Shown here piece by piece: positions 27,317-36,071 of a stretch of 64,000 nucleotides of DNA (its first letter is position 1; every line of letters begins with the position of its first letter). The position numbers were made by a program, and so were the translations under genes. This stretch comes from Acinetobacter sp. NIPH 298 (GTDB lineage Bacteria; Pseudomonadota; Gammaproteobacteria; Pseudomonadales; Moraxellaceae), in the NCBI RefSeq assembly GCF_000369505.1, contig NZ_KB850055.1, forward strand, positions 1,302,001 to 1,366,000, given 5' to 3'. The notes beneath the pieces were generated by a model, which made no database searches, was not told the DNA's origin, and saw only the letters and a list, made by a program, of their open reading frames with translations.

Positions 27317-28345
27317 CTAACCACCCAACATATGCATACTAATCTTACGTAACTGCTGATGTTGTATCACGTGATAACCTTTCGCTTTTTGCCATATATA
27401 AGGTTTTATTTGTAAATCGAGTTGTTGGAAATCAATCGCTTTATCTAAACCTTGTTGCCGAATTGCATCTAACAAATAGGGCTTAATATTTAAGCCTTGT
27501 TGCGCAAAAAGACAATTATATAACTCACCCAGTGCAGTCAATCGAATCCGATCACATTCACCACAAAATGAATGGGTAATGGTCGAAATAATGCCGATAC
27601 GATATGTTCCATCGAGTTGATATTGACGTGCAGGTTCATGTTGTTGTTGGATGAGCTGAATATCATAGTGCGGTTTGAGTTGTTCTAAAATTTCCGCCTC
27701 ACTGACCACAGCTTGATCTGTCCAATGCTGATCACCATCCAAAGGCATAAACTCGATAAACCGTAATGGAATATTGTGATGTTTTGCCCATTTCACCATC
27801 GGCAAGATTTGGTCATCATTCTGACCTTTCATCAATACACAATTTATTTTAAATGGCAGTTGGGCTTGCTGAGCTGCTTCGATCCCCGCTAAAACAGGTG
27901 CTAAATCTTTTTTTGTTAATATTTTAAATTGAGCAGCATCTAAACTATCAAGGCTAATGTTTAAATCATCTAAACCCGCATCTTTAAGCTGTTGTGCATA
28001 TTTTGCGAGATAATGTGCGTTAGTCGTGATCGAAATACGCTTCAAACCTAAAGCTCTCAAAGCTTGCAAATCACGAATTAAGTGAACCACACCCTGACGC
28101 ATTAATGGCTCACCACCCGTAATACGGATGTTTTCAATGCCTTGTTGAACCATATACTGGCAGAATATCAATAAAGCCTCAAAACTCAGTAAATCTTGTT
28201 TTTTCATCCATTCTGGATGTTCAGGCATACAATAAATGCATTTGAAATTGCAACGATCAGTCACAGAAATCCGTAACTTCCGTTTAATACGACCATACTG
28301 ATCCTTTAAAATCGGTAATGGCGTGTTGGCTATCTCATGCGTCAT
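27317..28345 (-). CDS. moaA: GTP 3',8-cyclase MoaA
   Basis: MoaA is the radical-SAM enzyme that starts molybdenum-cofactor synthesis from GTP. The 342-residue protein has the N-terminal cluster motif RCNFKCIYCMP, the SAM-contact RITGGEPLMRQG, and the second-cluster cysteines in HSFCGECDRIRLTALGELYNCLF. It ends in MLGG, the conserved C-terminal Gly-Gly needed for activity. The frame opens at GTG 28354, but the ATG at 28345 fits family N-termini. No molybdenum-cofactor riboswitch was seen before it. Confidence 0.95.
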   Translation of the reverse strand: MTHEIANTPLPILKDQYGRIKRKLRISVTDRCNFKCIYCMPEHPEWMKKQDLLSFEALLIFCQYMVQQGIENIRITGGEPLMRQGVVHLIRDLQALRALGLKRISITTNAHYLAKYAQQLKDAGLDDLNISLDSLDAAQFKILTKKDLAPVLAGIEAAQQAQLPFKINCVLMKGQNDDQILPMVKWAKHHNIPLRFIEFMPLDGDQHWTDQAVVSEAEILEQLKPHYDIQLIQQQHEPARQYQLDGTYRIGIISTITHSFCGECDRIRLTALGELYNCLFAQQGLNIKPYLLDAIRQQGLDKAIDFQQLDLQIKPYIWQKAKGYHVIQHQQLRKISMHMLGG

Positions 28346-28624
28346 TATATGCACTCATATTGTGAATCTTCCCACTGTGGTTAGCACAAATGCTGTGCAT
28401 CATCGTTTGACTAATCGCTGTGGGTTGCTTTTTTATAGCAATAATTATTCCAATCTATAATAATTGATGCGTGTTGTGTCGTTTATTCGTTCAATTAAGC
28501 AACTTCTTCAATCATAAAACAACAATTAATGCAGTTATGCATCATATCGTCCCAAACCATACCGCACCATCTTTTACCACTATTTCATAAAAACGAAACA
28601 AATGAGTGCGGCATCATTCTTATC

Positions 28625-30910
28625 TCACGACGCTTGTACAAGCTCTAAACGCACAGGTACATACTTATGATATGGCGTCTTGGACAAAGGATCACAATGC
28701 TGAGTAGACGTTAGTCGATTTAGCTGCGGTCCTATTGGCTCACCACCACGATAACGCAAACCATAACCATGTGGTAATGACACTACACCCTTACGCATCC
28801 CCTCATCAAGCTCAACAGTAACTTGAATCTGCCCATGCGCAGAAAGACATTGCAAAGAATGACCTGTTTCCACCCCAAGTTTCAATGCATCCTCAGGGTT
28901 CATTCTTAAGCGACCTTCTGCATCAACTTTACGCCACGCTGGATCACGATAGATTTGATTGGCGTTATAGCTACGACGCTCACCTGCCAATAGAATAAAT
29001 GGATAATCATTCGATAAATGTGGTGATTGTTGAGCCAATTGTGCCAACTCGACAAACATTTCAGGAATTGCTAGGCGAATTTTCTGATCTTTATAAGCAA
29101 TCAAACGCCATACATCTGCATATTCATGTTGTGACAACACCACACCTGAACGTTGTTCTAAGATGGTTTGGAACAATTTAACACCTAGATTGAGACGATT
29201 ACCCACATATCCTGCTCGCTTCACAGCTTTATAATGCTGAGCCGCATACTGCATACATAATGGAAGTAACAATGCGGTAGACGCAGCGTCATTTGGTAAA
29301 GTCTTGCCTAAAGTGCGATACACAATAGATGCTGCAAAAGGAATCAATTTCTTATTCCGAGCGAAACTCACTCCAAGTGCTGCAAAATACGCTAGATAAA
29401 TCCGACTCGCCGAATCTTTTGCTGCAATCTTACTCAAAATAGGAAACTGTTTCGGCATCACCTGCATTGCTTCGAGCAAACGCGTGTAAATTTCTGCTTC
29501 AGTTAAGGTATCGCCCTGTGCTTGAAAAAGTGGGTGGCGTAAATGGAAGCCATTTTTAGGAAATTCCAAATTAAACCCCGTAAACTCCCACTTCTCGAAC
29601 TGAGTATGTGCAGGCAAAATATAATGCGCCAAACGTGCAGTTTCTGTCATCGCCACATCTACCACGACTAAGAGATCAAGCGATTGAAAAGCCTGTTCAT
29701 AGGCTGAAGTATCGGGATATGTAAGTAACGGATTACAACTATCGACAAATACCGCACGAACCCGTTTTTCACCTGCTTTTAGAATTTCATCAGGTAAAAT
29801 ATTTGGCGGGAAAAATCCAGAAATCGGAAACATTTCATGATGAACTGTACGACGATATTTAGGGTTTCGCTCATCGGTATCAGTCAAAATCGGAATGAAC
29901 ATCGTATGTAAGTTATTGGTCCCTTGTTTACCAAAATGCCCTGCTAATAAATATAAAAGCTTCTCTAAATAGCCATTCAAGGTCGTATTCAAAGTATGTT
30001 GAATACCTAAATCAATCCGAATACAGCCACGTTTCGCTTTAGTAAAGTCACGAACAATTTGATAAATCAGCTCAACTGAAACATCCGCTTTTTGGATATA
30101 TTCTTCGATTGGAATACTCAGAAATGCCTGCTTAACCTCATTAAAACCATGGGTGTGTTGTTGAATGAACGCTTGGTCATATAAGTCTTCACGTAACATG
30201 ATCGCGATCATGGCTGACATTAGATAAGAATCTGTTCCTGGTTTTAATTGAATATGAATATCAGCTTGTTTGGCAGTTTCTGTCAGCCGCGGATCAAACA
30301 CCACCATGGTTCGATTGGGATCTTTTTTGATATGTTTTAAAGTATCCCGTGCATTTGGAATACCATGCGCCTGAAATGGGTTGGTTCCAATAAACAAGAC
30401 ATAATCAGCATGTTCAACGTCTTCTGTGGTATGACAAGCTTGGCTTCCAAACAAACGACCATTGACCCAAAAATCCCCTGTTTTTTCTTGAGCGAGTGCA
30501 TTATAAGCATAGAAACTTTTCATGGCATACAGTAACTGACGAGCATAAGCTGCGCCTAAGTGATTGCCCTGTCCACCACCGCCAACGGAAGCAAACGCTG
30601 TTCCACCATGCGTATCACGGATACTGACCAACTTCTCTGCGATTTCTTGAATCGCTTGATCCCAAGAAATTTCTTGAAATGAGCCGTCTGCTTGTCTTTT
30701 CAAGGGTGAGGTCAATCGGTCGGCATGCTGTTGATAGTGTTGTAAGCGCGCTGCCTTTTGGCAAATATAACCTTGAGAAAAAGGATGCTGAGGATCCCCT
30801 TTGATTTTTTTAAATTGGTTATTTTCGATTTCTACACTCAGTCCACAATTTCGTGAACATAGAATGCATGCGGTTACATCCTGTCTCGATGCTGGCGTTG
30901 TTATTGTCAT
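28625..30910 (-). CDS. Molybdopterin-dependent oxidoreductase (formate dehydrogenase/Nap-like), cytoplasmic
   Basis: The 761-residue protein belongs to the DMSO-reductase superfamily. An N-terminal [4Fe-4S] site is formed by Cys15, Cys18, Cys22 and Cys50 (CILCSRNC, GYICQKA). Cys159 in FGSQACHTTE lies where formate dehydrogenases and periplasmic nitrate reductases place their metal ligand. MoCo motifs FIGTNPFQAHGIPNAR and FVDSCNPLLTYPD follow, and a C-terminal dinucleotide-binding domain ends the protein. No Tat signal is visible, so it is cytoplasmic. No partner subunit is adjacent; substrate unknown. It lies just upstream of moaA on the same strand. Confidence 0.85.
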   Translation of the reverse strand: MTITTPASRQDVTACILCSRNCGLSVEIENNQFKKIKGDPQHPFSQGYICQKAARLQHYQQHADRLTSPLKRQADGSFQEISWDQAIQEIAEKLVSIRDTHGGTAFASVGGGGQGNHLGAAYARQLLYAMKSFYAYNALAQEKTGDFWVNGRLFGSQACHTTEDVEHADYVLFIGTNPFQAHGIPNARDTLKHIKKDPNRTMVVFDPRLTETAKQADIHIQLKPGTDSYLMSAMIAIMLREDLYDQAFIQQHTHGFNEVKQAFLSIPIEEYIQKADVSVELIYQIVRDFTKAKRGCIRIDLGIQHTLNTTLNGYLEKLLYLLAGHFGKQGTNNLHTMFIPILTDTDERNPKYRRTVHHEMFPISGFFPPNILPDEILKAGEKRVRAVFVDSCNPLLTYPDTSAYEQAFQSLDLLVVVDVAMTETARLAHYILPAHTQFEKWEFTGFNLEFPKNGFHLRHPLFQAQGDTLTEAEIYTRLLEAMQVMPKQFPILSKIAAKDSASRIYLAYFAALGVSFARNKKLIPFAASIVYRTLGKTLPNDAASTALLLPLCMQYAAQHYKAVKRAGYVGNRLNLGVKLFQTILEQRSGVVLSQHEYADVWRLIAYKDQKIRLAIPEMFVELAQLAQQSPHLSNDYPFILLAGERRSYNANQIYRDPAWRKVDAEGRLRMNPEDALKLGVETGHSLQCLSAHGQIQVTVELDEGMRKGVVSLPHGYGLRYRGGEPIGPQLNRLTSTQHCDPLSKTPYHKYVPVRLELVQAS

Positions 30911-31345
30911 GTGTTTTCACCTTATCCTTGTTATGAAAATTGGCCCATAAAACAAATTTTCCTTGCTGATCTCATAACATCTACAAAATTTTGATCATGT
31001 TCAACACTGGTTTCGACTTGATTGTGTTGGGATGGTTAATTTAAAGCTTATTTGCACATGTTCATCTGAATTCAAATCAATCGAGTTCCAAAATAGAACT
31101 TATTTAAGAAAAGGTCAAGAACACAATGTATTGCCTTTTCAATAATTCAATTATTTTAATCTCAAAACGCGTGTTGAATAATAGTGCTGCCAGTGACTTA
31201 ACCAAACTAACTCATTAAAATCTTGTAATTTTATGCCTAAATACACTCGATTAAAATTACCTACCGCGCCGATTGTCGATAAAAATGTATAATTAAAAAA
31301 TTCGTACTGCTTTTGGCGAATTTTGCTGTTTTTCTTATCACAACA
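30911..31345. other. Gene-free gap upstream of the molybdoenzyme
   Basis: This 435-bp AT-rich stretch has no convincing gene. It must hold the promoter of the molybdoenzyme, but I recognise no operator. A GAAAAGG/CCTTTTC pair near 31110-31141 is the only dyad I noticed. Confidence 0.4.
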
Positions 31346-31370
31346 AAAAGAGCACATTAAGTGCTCTTTT
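31346..31370 (-). terminator. Rho-independent terminator of the nitroreductase gene
   Basis: AAAAGAGCAC and GTGCTCTTTT form a perfect 10-bp stem around a five-base loop, 20 bp beyond the stop of the nitroreductase gene. The T-run on the minus strand comes from the stem's A side. Confidence 0.8.
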
Positions 31371-31390
31371 AGGTTAAAAACGATTTAAAC

Positions 31391-31987
31391 TTAATTAAAT
31401 GTTTTAAAGCGAATGGCATCATCCATATAGGTTTTTTCGCCTGCTGGAGCTTCAATTGAACCAAATACAAGCTGAGCGCGTAATTTCCAATTTGCTGGAA
31501 TATCAAAAGTTTCAGCAACTTCGGCATCTACAATTGGATTGTAGTGTTGTAATGATGCACCTACACCGATTTCAGCCAATGCCGTCCAAGTCGCGAACTG
31601 AGCAATTGCACTTGAATGTTCAGACCATACTGGGAAATTATCTGCGTACAACGCGAACTGCTCTTGTAAACCTTTTACAACGTCTTGATCTTCGTAAAAC
31701 AATGCCGTACCAAAACCAGCCGCAAAGCTATCAATTTTTGCACTTGTATTTGCAAATGCGTCTGCAGGAACCATTTTACGCAAAGTTTCACGAACGATTT
31801 CCCAAAATTTGCTATGAGACTCACCATATAGAGTAACAACACGTGAGGTTTGTGAGTTAAATGAAGATGGACTTTGTTTTACTGCTTCACGAATGGTTTC
31901 TTCAATGGTTACTTGATCAACTGAAACGTTTTTACCAATTGCATAAATTGTACGACGTGTTTTGATACTATTTAAAAAGCTACTCAT
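31391..31987 (-). CDS. Nitroreductase family protein
   Basis: The 198-residue protein is a small FMN-dependent nitroreductase-family flavoprotein, closest in look to the Frm2/YdgI-like subgroup. It has the FMN-phosphate contact RRTIYAIG, the substrate/FMN segment SPSSFNSQTSRVV, and a second FMN region ALAEIGVGASLQHYNP near the C-terminus. Such enzymes reduce nitro-aromatics or quinone-like compounds with NAD(P)H; the true substrate is not evident. It stands alone between two terminators. Confidence 0.88.
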   Translation of the reverse strand: MSSFLNSIKTRRTIYAIGKNVSVDQVTIEETIREAVKQSPSSFNSQTSRVVTLYGESHSKFWEIVRETLRKMVPADAFANTSAKIDSFAAGFGTALFYEDQDVVKGLQEQFALYADNFPVWSEHSSAIAQFATWTALAEIGVGASLQHYNPIVDAEVAETFDIPANWKLRAQLVFGSIEAPAGEKTYMDDAIRFKTFN

Positions 31988-32123
31988 GTTGTTATTCCTA
32001 CCTATGACCTAAAGGGAGTTATCTTGGATTGAGGTCAGTTTATAACGCTTCATTTTTTAGGCATAGCCCCAAAAACATAACAGATCGTTCTATTTTCGCA
32101 ACATATCTCTTTTTCTAGAGCAT

Positions 32124-32157
32124 AAAAAAACTCCACCTCATCATAAAGTGGAGTTCC
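32124..32157 (-). terminator. Rho-independent terminator of ftsY
   Basis: AACTCCAC (32129-32136) pairs with GTGGAGTT (32148-32155); on the minus strand the stem is followed by seven T. It lies 16 bp after the ftsY stop. Confidence 0.85.
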
Positions 32158-32172
32158 TAATATCATCAGAAC

Positions 32173-33291
32173 TTATTTATCTGTTTCAAATAATGCAGCA
32201 ACAAATGACTTCGCTGAGAAAGGACGTAGATCATCAATTTTCTCACCCACACCGATATAACGAATTGGCACATGAGTACGGCTAGCGATATTGAATAACA
32301 CACCACCTTTCGCTGTACCATCCAACTTGGTAATCGTAATACCCGTCAAACCTACTGCTTCATCAAATAATTGTACTTGATTAATCGCATTTTGACCCGT
32401 GCCCGCATCTACGATCAACATGATTTCATGTGGCGCAGTCGCATCAATCTTTTGCATCACACGTTTCACTTTTTTAAGCTCTTCCATTAAGTGCGATTTA
32501 TTTTGCAAACGACCTGCTGTATCCGCAATTAAGACATCCATACCTTTAGCTCGTGCACTTTCAAAAGCATCAAAAATTACGGATGCGCTGTCAGCACCAT
32601 TGCCTTGAGCAACCACAGGAATGTCATTGCGCTCACCCCAAATTTGTAATTGCTCAGTAGCCGCAGCTCGGAAGGTATCGCCTGCCGCAAGCATGACTTT
32701 TTTGCCTTCACCCTGTAAACGTTTTGCAAGCTTACCAATCGTTGTGGTTTTACCCACTCCATTTACACCAACCATCAAAATCACATAAGGGGATTTGTTT
32801 GGATCGATATGTAACGGTTTTACACGTGGCGCAAGTAAAGCGACCAGCTCTTCTTGCAAAGCTTTATACAAAGCATTTGAATAAATCAAATCACCACGTG
32901 CAGTTCTTTCAGTCAGGTTTGCAATAATTGTTTTAGTCGCATCAACACCGATATCAGCAACAAGTAATTGTTCCTCAACTTCTTCTAATAACTCATCATC
33001 AATTTCTTTGCCACCAATAAGAATATTGACCATCCCATCCGTAAAACTGCGACGAGTTTTGGTCAAACCATCTTTCATTCGACCAAAGAAACCACCTACT
33101 TTTTGTTGATCATCGTTCTCTGGTTCTGACGTTGATTCTAAAATTTCAATAACTGGAGTAGCTTCAACTTGAGTCTGCACAGGTTCAATAATTGGAACAT
33201 CGACAGCAGGTAAACTCGGCAACGTGACATCATCATCGCCGATATCAGCATTTATCAAGAATTTATTTTGCATATTCGATTGCTGTTGCAT
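32173..33291 (-). CDS. ftsY: Signal recognition particle receptor FtsY
   Basis: FtsY is the SRP receptor GTPase that delivers ribosomes making membrane proteins to the translocon. The acidic N-terminal A region (about 1-75) precedes the NG domain, with RRSFTDGM, the P-loop GVNGVGKTTTIGKLA, DTFRAAATEQL, DTAGRLQNK and TKLDGTAKGG. From ATG 33291 (AAGGA 6 nt ahead) it has 372 residues; the frame continues to an ATG at 33342 that would add 17 residues. Confidence 0.95.
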   Translation of the reverse strand: MQQQSNMQNKFLINADIGDDDVTLPSLPAVDVPIIEPVQTQVEATPVIEILESTSEPENDDQQKVGGFFGRMKDGLTKTRRSFTDGMVNILIGGKEIDDELLEEVEEQLLVADIGVDATKTIIANLTERTARGDLIYSNALYKALQEELVALLAPRVKPLHIDPNKSPYVILMVGVNGVGKTTTIGKLAKRLQGEGKKVMLAAGDTFRAAATEQLQIWGERNDIPVVAQGNGADSASVIFDAFESARAKGMDVLIADTAGRLQNKSHLMEELKKVKRVMQKIDATAPHEIMLIVDAGTGQNAINQVQLFDEAVGLTGITITKLDGTAKGGVLFNIASRTHVPIRYIGVGEKIDDLRPFSAKSFVAALFETDK

Positions 33292-33408
33292 GTCGATTCC
33301 TTGAGAAAAAAGCAGCTTTTTAGAAGGTGGCCAGTCTAGCATAAAATCCTATTTTTTACTGACCAAGACCAAGCATTCAGTTATAAATGGAAGCCAATCA
33401 GCTAAAAC

Positions 33409-33738
33409 TTATTCATCCTCTTTGGCCATTGCTGGGTACTGTCGAATACGATTTGATTCAAATTGATACGCATTCAAAAGCTTCAGATACTCTACACGGC
33501 GCACTTGATGTTGTTGCAATACATTCTCAGCCATATTTTGAGTTCTTGGATGGCTTGCTTGTTCTGAAAGTCGAATGATTTGCTGATACTGAAATGTATT
33601 AATCGGACGCTGCAACGCACTATACGCAAGTAGAAAAATAGACAATAAAATAAGACTAACCAAAATATTGTAAAATTGGTCAAATTTAAATCCGAACTTG
33701 GATTGCAAGAATTTATATTTAGAAATGATAGACAACAT
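33409..33738 (-). CDS. Single-pass membrane protein, hypothetical
   Basis: I do not recognise this 109-residue protein. It has one strong membrane segment at about residues 26-44 (ILVSLILLSIFLLAYSALQ) after a short basic N-terminus, then a polar helix-rich C-terminal part ending in AMAKEDE. It lies 117 bp upstream of ftsY on the same strand. Reading in the opposite strand gives only a short overlapping frame that I discount. Confidence 0.65.
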   Translation of the reverse strand: MLSIISKYKFLQSKFGFKFDQFYNILVSLILLSIFLLAYSALQRPINTFQYQQIIRLSEQASHPRTQNMAENVLQQHQVRRVEYLKLLNAYQFESNRIRQYPAMAKEDE

Positions 33739-33877
33739 AACCTACCTCTGAGTTATGAAGTAGTGTATGTGTCTGATTCGCTCAGAACAAGTATCAAGTT
33801 TAATGATCTTTCACAGACGATTGCGTTATAGGCTGTTTTTCCACCAATAACGCAATTTTAAAAAGAGATCAAAAAAC

Positions 33878-34237
33878 TTATGCCATGAGTGTTCGAACAA
33901 AAGCAAAGTATAGAATCAGTGCAATAATCGCCAAGCTAATAAAGATTGCAAACATCCCTACACCGTTTTCAGCATCCGCTGGATGTAATTCATCATCGTC
34001 AGCGATACGCATCAGCTCTCCATTATAAATTTCATAAAAGCGATCTTTTTGCTCAGGCGTCAAACGAATTGCAAAATCATAAACGCGTTTACGCTGTGCA
34101 AGACAATAGTCACCCAAATGAATTTCTTGATGAAATACTGCTTCATCAAGCAACTTACGATGGTAATGAGCCAAAGCAATAATTTGGTTTTCTGATGGTG
34201 GAATATCAAAGCTTAAACCATCTATGATAGCTGACAT
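33878..34237 (-). CDS. Small C-tail-anchored membrane protein, hypothetical
   Basis: From ATG 34237, with GGAG 6 nt upstream, the protein has 119 residues. The N-terminal 90 residues are soluble (IALAHYHRKLLDEAVFHQEI, then LTPEQKDRFYEIYNGEL) and a membrane segment fills the C-terminal end (MFAIFISLAIIALILYFAFV). The LTPEQKDRFYEIYN stretch resembles a repressor-like periplasmic helix, but I cannot assign a family. It is upstream of the previous small membrane gene on the same strand. Confidence 0.7.
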   Translation of the reverse strand: MSAIIDGLSFDIPPSENQIIALAHYHRKLLDEAVFHQEIHLGDYCLAQRKRVYDFAIRLTPEQKDRFYEIYNGELMRIADDDELHPADAENGVGMFAIFISLAIIALILYFAFVRTLMA

Positions 34238-34478
34238 GTTATTCTCCTTTTCTTTTATTTTCACTTTGATTTTACTTAAAATTACTTGTTCACAGTGTTT
34301 AATCGTGTAAGCTTTTATTTAAACAAAGCGAATAAACGTAAAAGCGAGTTAAATATTTGACAATTCCATTAATTTTGTCATAATAACTTCACAATACAAT
34401 GTTAAATTAGCTTAAATTCAGAGCAATGTAGCTTTGAATAGAATATGCGGTAATCATAATTAAAATAAGGAGTTATAT

Positions 34479-34712
34479 ATGATTCAACATTTTACACAAC
34501 ATGAACTAGAACATGTTTATGCAAACGCGGTAAATACAATCCAGTCGCAAAAAAACTTTCTAGATGCCGTGAAAGAGCTTGAACAAGTTGCACAAGCAGG
34601 TCACGGGAAAGCGGCATTATTTTTAGCAGAGTTGTACTATCAAGGTTTTCGAGTCGAACGTGACTCCCTGAAAGCCCAGTATTGGCAGAAGATGGCAACC
34701 TTACAAGCATGA
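34479..34712 (+). CDS. Small Sel1-repeat protein
   Basis: This 77-residue protein carries one complete Sel1-like repeat (AQAGHGKAALFLAELYYQG then RDSLKAQYWQKMA), a helical hairpin related to TPRs. It has no signal peptide. AGGAG lies 7 nt before the start and a strong terminator directly follows, so it is a real monocistronic gene. Single-repeat proteins of this kind are of unknown function. Confidence 0.8.
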   Translation: MIQHFTQHELEHVYANAVNTIQSQKNFLDAVKELEQVAQAGHGKAALFLAELYYQGFRVERDSLKAQYWQKMATLQA

Positions 34713-34713
34713 T

Positions 34714-34741
34714 AAAACGTCACTCAGGTGGCGTTTTTTAA
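34714..34741 (+). terminator. Rho-independent terminator of the Sel1 gene
   Basis: AAAACGTCAC pairs with GTGGCGTTTT (one G-T pair) around a TCAG loop and runs into T. It overlaps nothing and begins 2 bp after the stop. Confidence 0.85.
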
Positions 34742-35021
34742 TACCTATACTAAATAAAAATATTATTCCCTGAATACTACGCGTTTTGCTTATCTTGCGC
34801 TGCCACAAAGCTTTAGTCGCTTTGGTTTACTCAGGTGACGTTTTTTATTCCTTTAATACAAGCCACAACTCTCCAATTGGTGGATGTCCTAATTCACCAC
34901 TTATGTTGGCATTTGTTAAGGTTTGAGAATATTTGCTTACGATTTTGATGAACAGTTTAAACATAACTGCCGCTTAAGTTTCTTATAATAAAACATAATT
35001 AAATAATACCAGTTTAATAAT
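34742..35021. other. Gene-free gap with a degenerate terminator copy
   Basis: No gene is visible. At 34829-34848 ACTCAGGTGACGTTTTTTAT repeats the right half of the preceding terminator (ACTCAGGTGGCGTTTTTTAA at 34722-34741) without its left arm. A CAAAGC/GCTTTG hairpin sits just before it. Confidence 0.4.
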
Positions 35022-35399
35022 ATGTATAGGTTCAATCATTTCCAGCCAGTATCACGAGAGTTGATGATCAAAATCTCGATTCTCAAGACCATGATGTATT
35101 GTGGCGTTCTATGGGGACTTTATCACGATGGTTGGGCGATCACATCTGATCAGGATGGGCATGTATTCCCTTTTTGGCTGAATGGTGTGCAAGCACATCG
35201 TTATGCACGATCAAATTGGAAACACTACACACCTCGTAAGATTACACCAAAGGATTTTCATGAATCCTTACTTCCCTTGCTCACACGCTTACAAGTCGAA
35301 CCAGCCCTTTTTAACTCGTCTCATTGCAAATTTAAACTTTCGACTCAGCAAATGCAGCATTTCTTTTTTATGCCGCAGCAACCAATTATTGCCGCTTAG
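35022..35399 (+). CDS. DUF2750 domain-containing protein
   Basis: The 125-residue protein matches the DUF2750 pattern as I recall it: VLWGLYHDGWAITSDQDGHVFPFW, an AHRYARSNWKHYTPRKI segment and DFHESLLPLLTRLQVEPALF. It is soluble and lacks a signal peptide. Function of the family is unknown. A long hairpin follows the gene. The ribosome site is not obvious, and a second ATG at residue 15 is possible. Confidence 0.75.
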   Translation: MYRFNHFQPVSRELMIKISILKTMMYCGVLWGLYHDGWAITSDQDGHVFPFWLNGVQAHRYARSNWKHYTPRKITPKDFHESLLPLLTRLQVEPALFNSSHCKFKLSTQQMQHFFFMPQQPIIAA

Positions 35400-35415
35400 T
35401 GCAGTCAAGAACGAC

Positions 35416-35460
35416 TCAATGATGGCTTTTTCTTATAAATGCTTAAAAAGTCATCATTGA
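35416..35460 (+). terminator. Long hairpin after the DUF2750 gene
   Basis: TCAATGATGGCTTTTT and AAAAAGTCATCATTGA pair over 16 bp (one G-T pair) with a 13-nt loop. There is no T-run after it, so it may stabilise the mRNA end rather than terminate by itself. Confidence 0.55.
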
Positions 35461-35539
35461 AATTAAATTAGGGCTTTGCAATTAAAAAAAATACCGTTAA
35501 GTTAAATGAAAATGACAATACAACACAGGTGGATAAACA

Positions 35540-35971
35540 ATGACAATCGTTGCTCAAGTCATAAAAAATAAAGCTGTACAATCAATTTTTACAATCTCAC
35601 CAAATGCGACTGTACTTGAAGCGATTAAAATTATGGCGGACAAAGGTGTAGGTGCTTTAGTCGTTGCTGAAGATGAAAAAGTCATCGGTATTTTTTCAGA
35701 ACGTGACTATACCCGTAAGATTGCATTGATGGAACGTTCTTCAAACAGCACACTTGTTGCGGATATTATGACTTCAAAGGTTATTTCAGTCAGTCTAAAC
35801 AATACCGTAGAAGAATGCTTACAATTGATGACTGATCGCCATTTACGCCATTTACCAGTACTTGATGATGAGAAACTTGTGGGTTTTATTTCAATTGGTG
35901 ACTTGGTTAAAGCTGCGATGGATGATCAACGTATTCTCATTGAACAGCTTCAACAATATATTTCTGGCTAA
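35540..35971 (+). CDS. CBS domain-pair protein
   Basis: The 143-residue protein consists of two CBS domains (about 8-65 and 72-135), an adenosine-nucleotide-binding module. Typical motifs are VLEAIKIMADKGVGALVV, GIFSERDYTRKI and a second ECLQLMTDRHLRHLPVLDDEKLVGFISIGDLVKA. No enzymatic or DNA-binding domain is attached. Stand-alone CBS pairs act as energy sensors for partner proteins, but the partner is not evident here. Confidence 0.9.
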   Translation: MTIVAQVIKNKAVQSIFTISPNATVLEAIKIMADKGVGALVVAEDEKVIGIFSERDYTRKIALMERSSNSTLVADIMTSKVISVSLNNTVEECLQLMTDRHLRHLPVLDDEKLVGFISIGDLVKAAMDDQRILIEQLQQYISG

Positions 35972-35977
35972 AAATCC

Positions 35978-36010
35978 TCCCCAACCCTCCTTTCATAAAG
36001 GAGGGGGGCT
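35978..36010. repeat. REP-like C/G-rich hairpin
   Basis: CCCTCCTTT (35985-35993) and AAAGGAGGG (35997-36005) pair perfectly around CAT, preceded by CCTCCCCAA. The sequence resembles a short palindromic intergenic element I associate with Acinetobacter genomes; copy number cannot be seen here. Confidence 0.5.
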
Positions 36011-36024
36011 ATAGACTTAACAGA

Positions 36025-36053
36025 AAATGGGCAATTAGAAATTGCCCATTTTT
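36025..36053. terminator. Bidirectional terminator between CBS and argD genes
   Basis: AAATGGGCAATT (36025-36036) and AATTGCCCATTT (36040-36051) form a perfect 12-bp stem with a three-base loop and T/A runs on both sides, serving both convergent genes. Confidence 0.85.
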
Positions 36054-36071
36054 ATTTCAATTAGTCTACTG

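Noticed and set aside
28346-28624. Molybdenum-cofactor riboswitch before moaA
   Set aside because: I looked for the conserved motifs and did not see them on the minus strand.
31151-31357. 68-codon minus-strand frame
   Set aside because: It overlaps the nitroreductase terminator, has no ribosome site, and no recognisable protein pattern.
33387-33578. 63-codon plus-strand frame
   Set aside because: It is antisense to the small membrane protein gene at 33409-33738, which has the better protein features.
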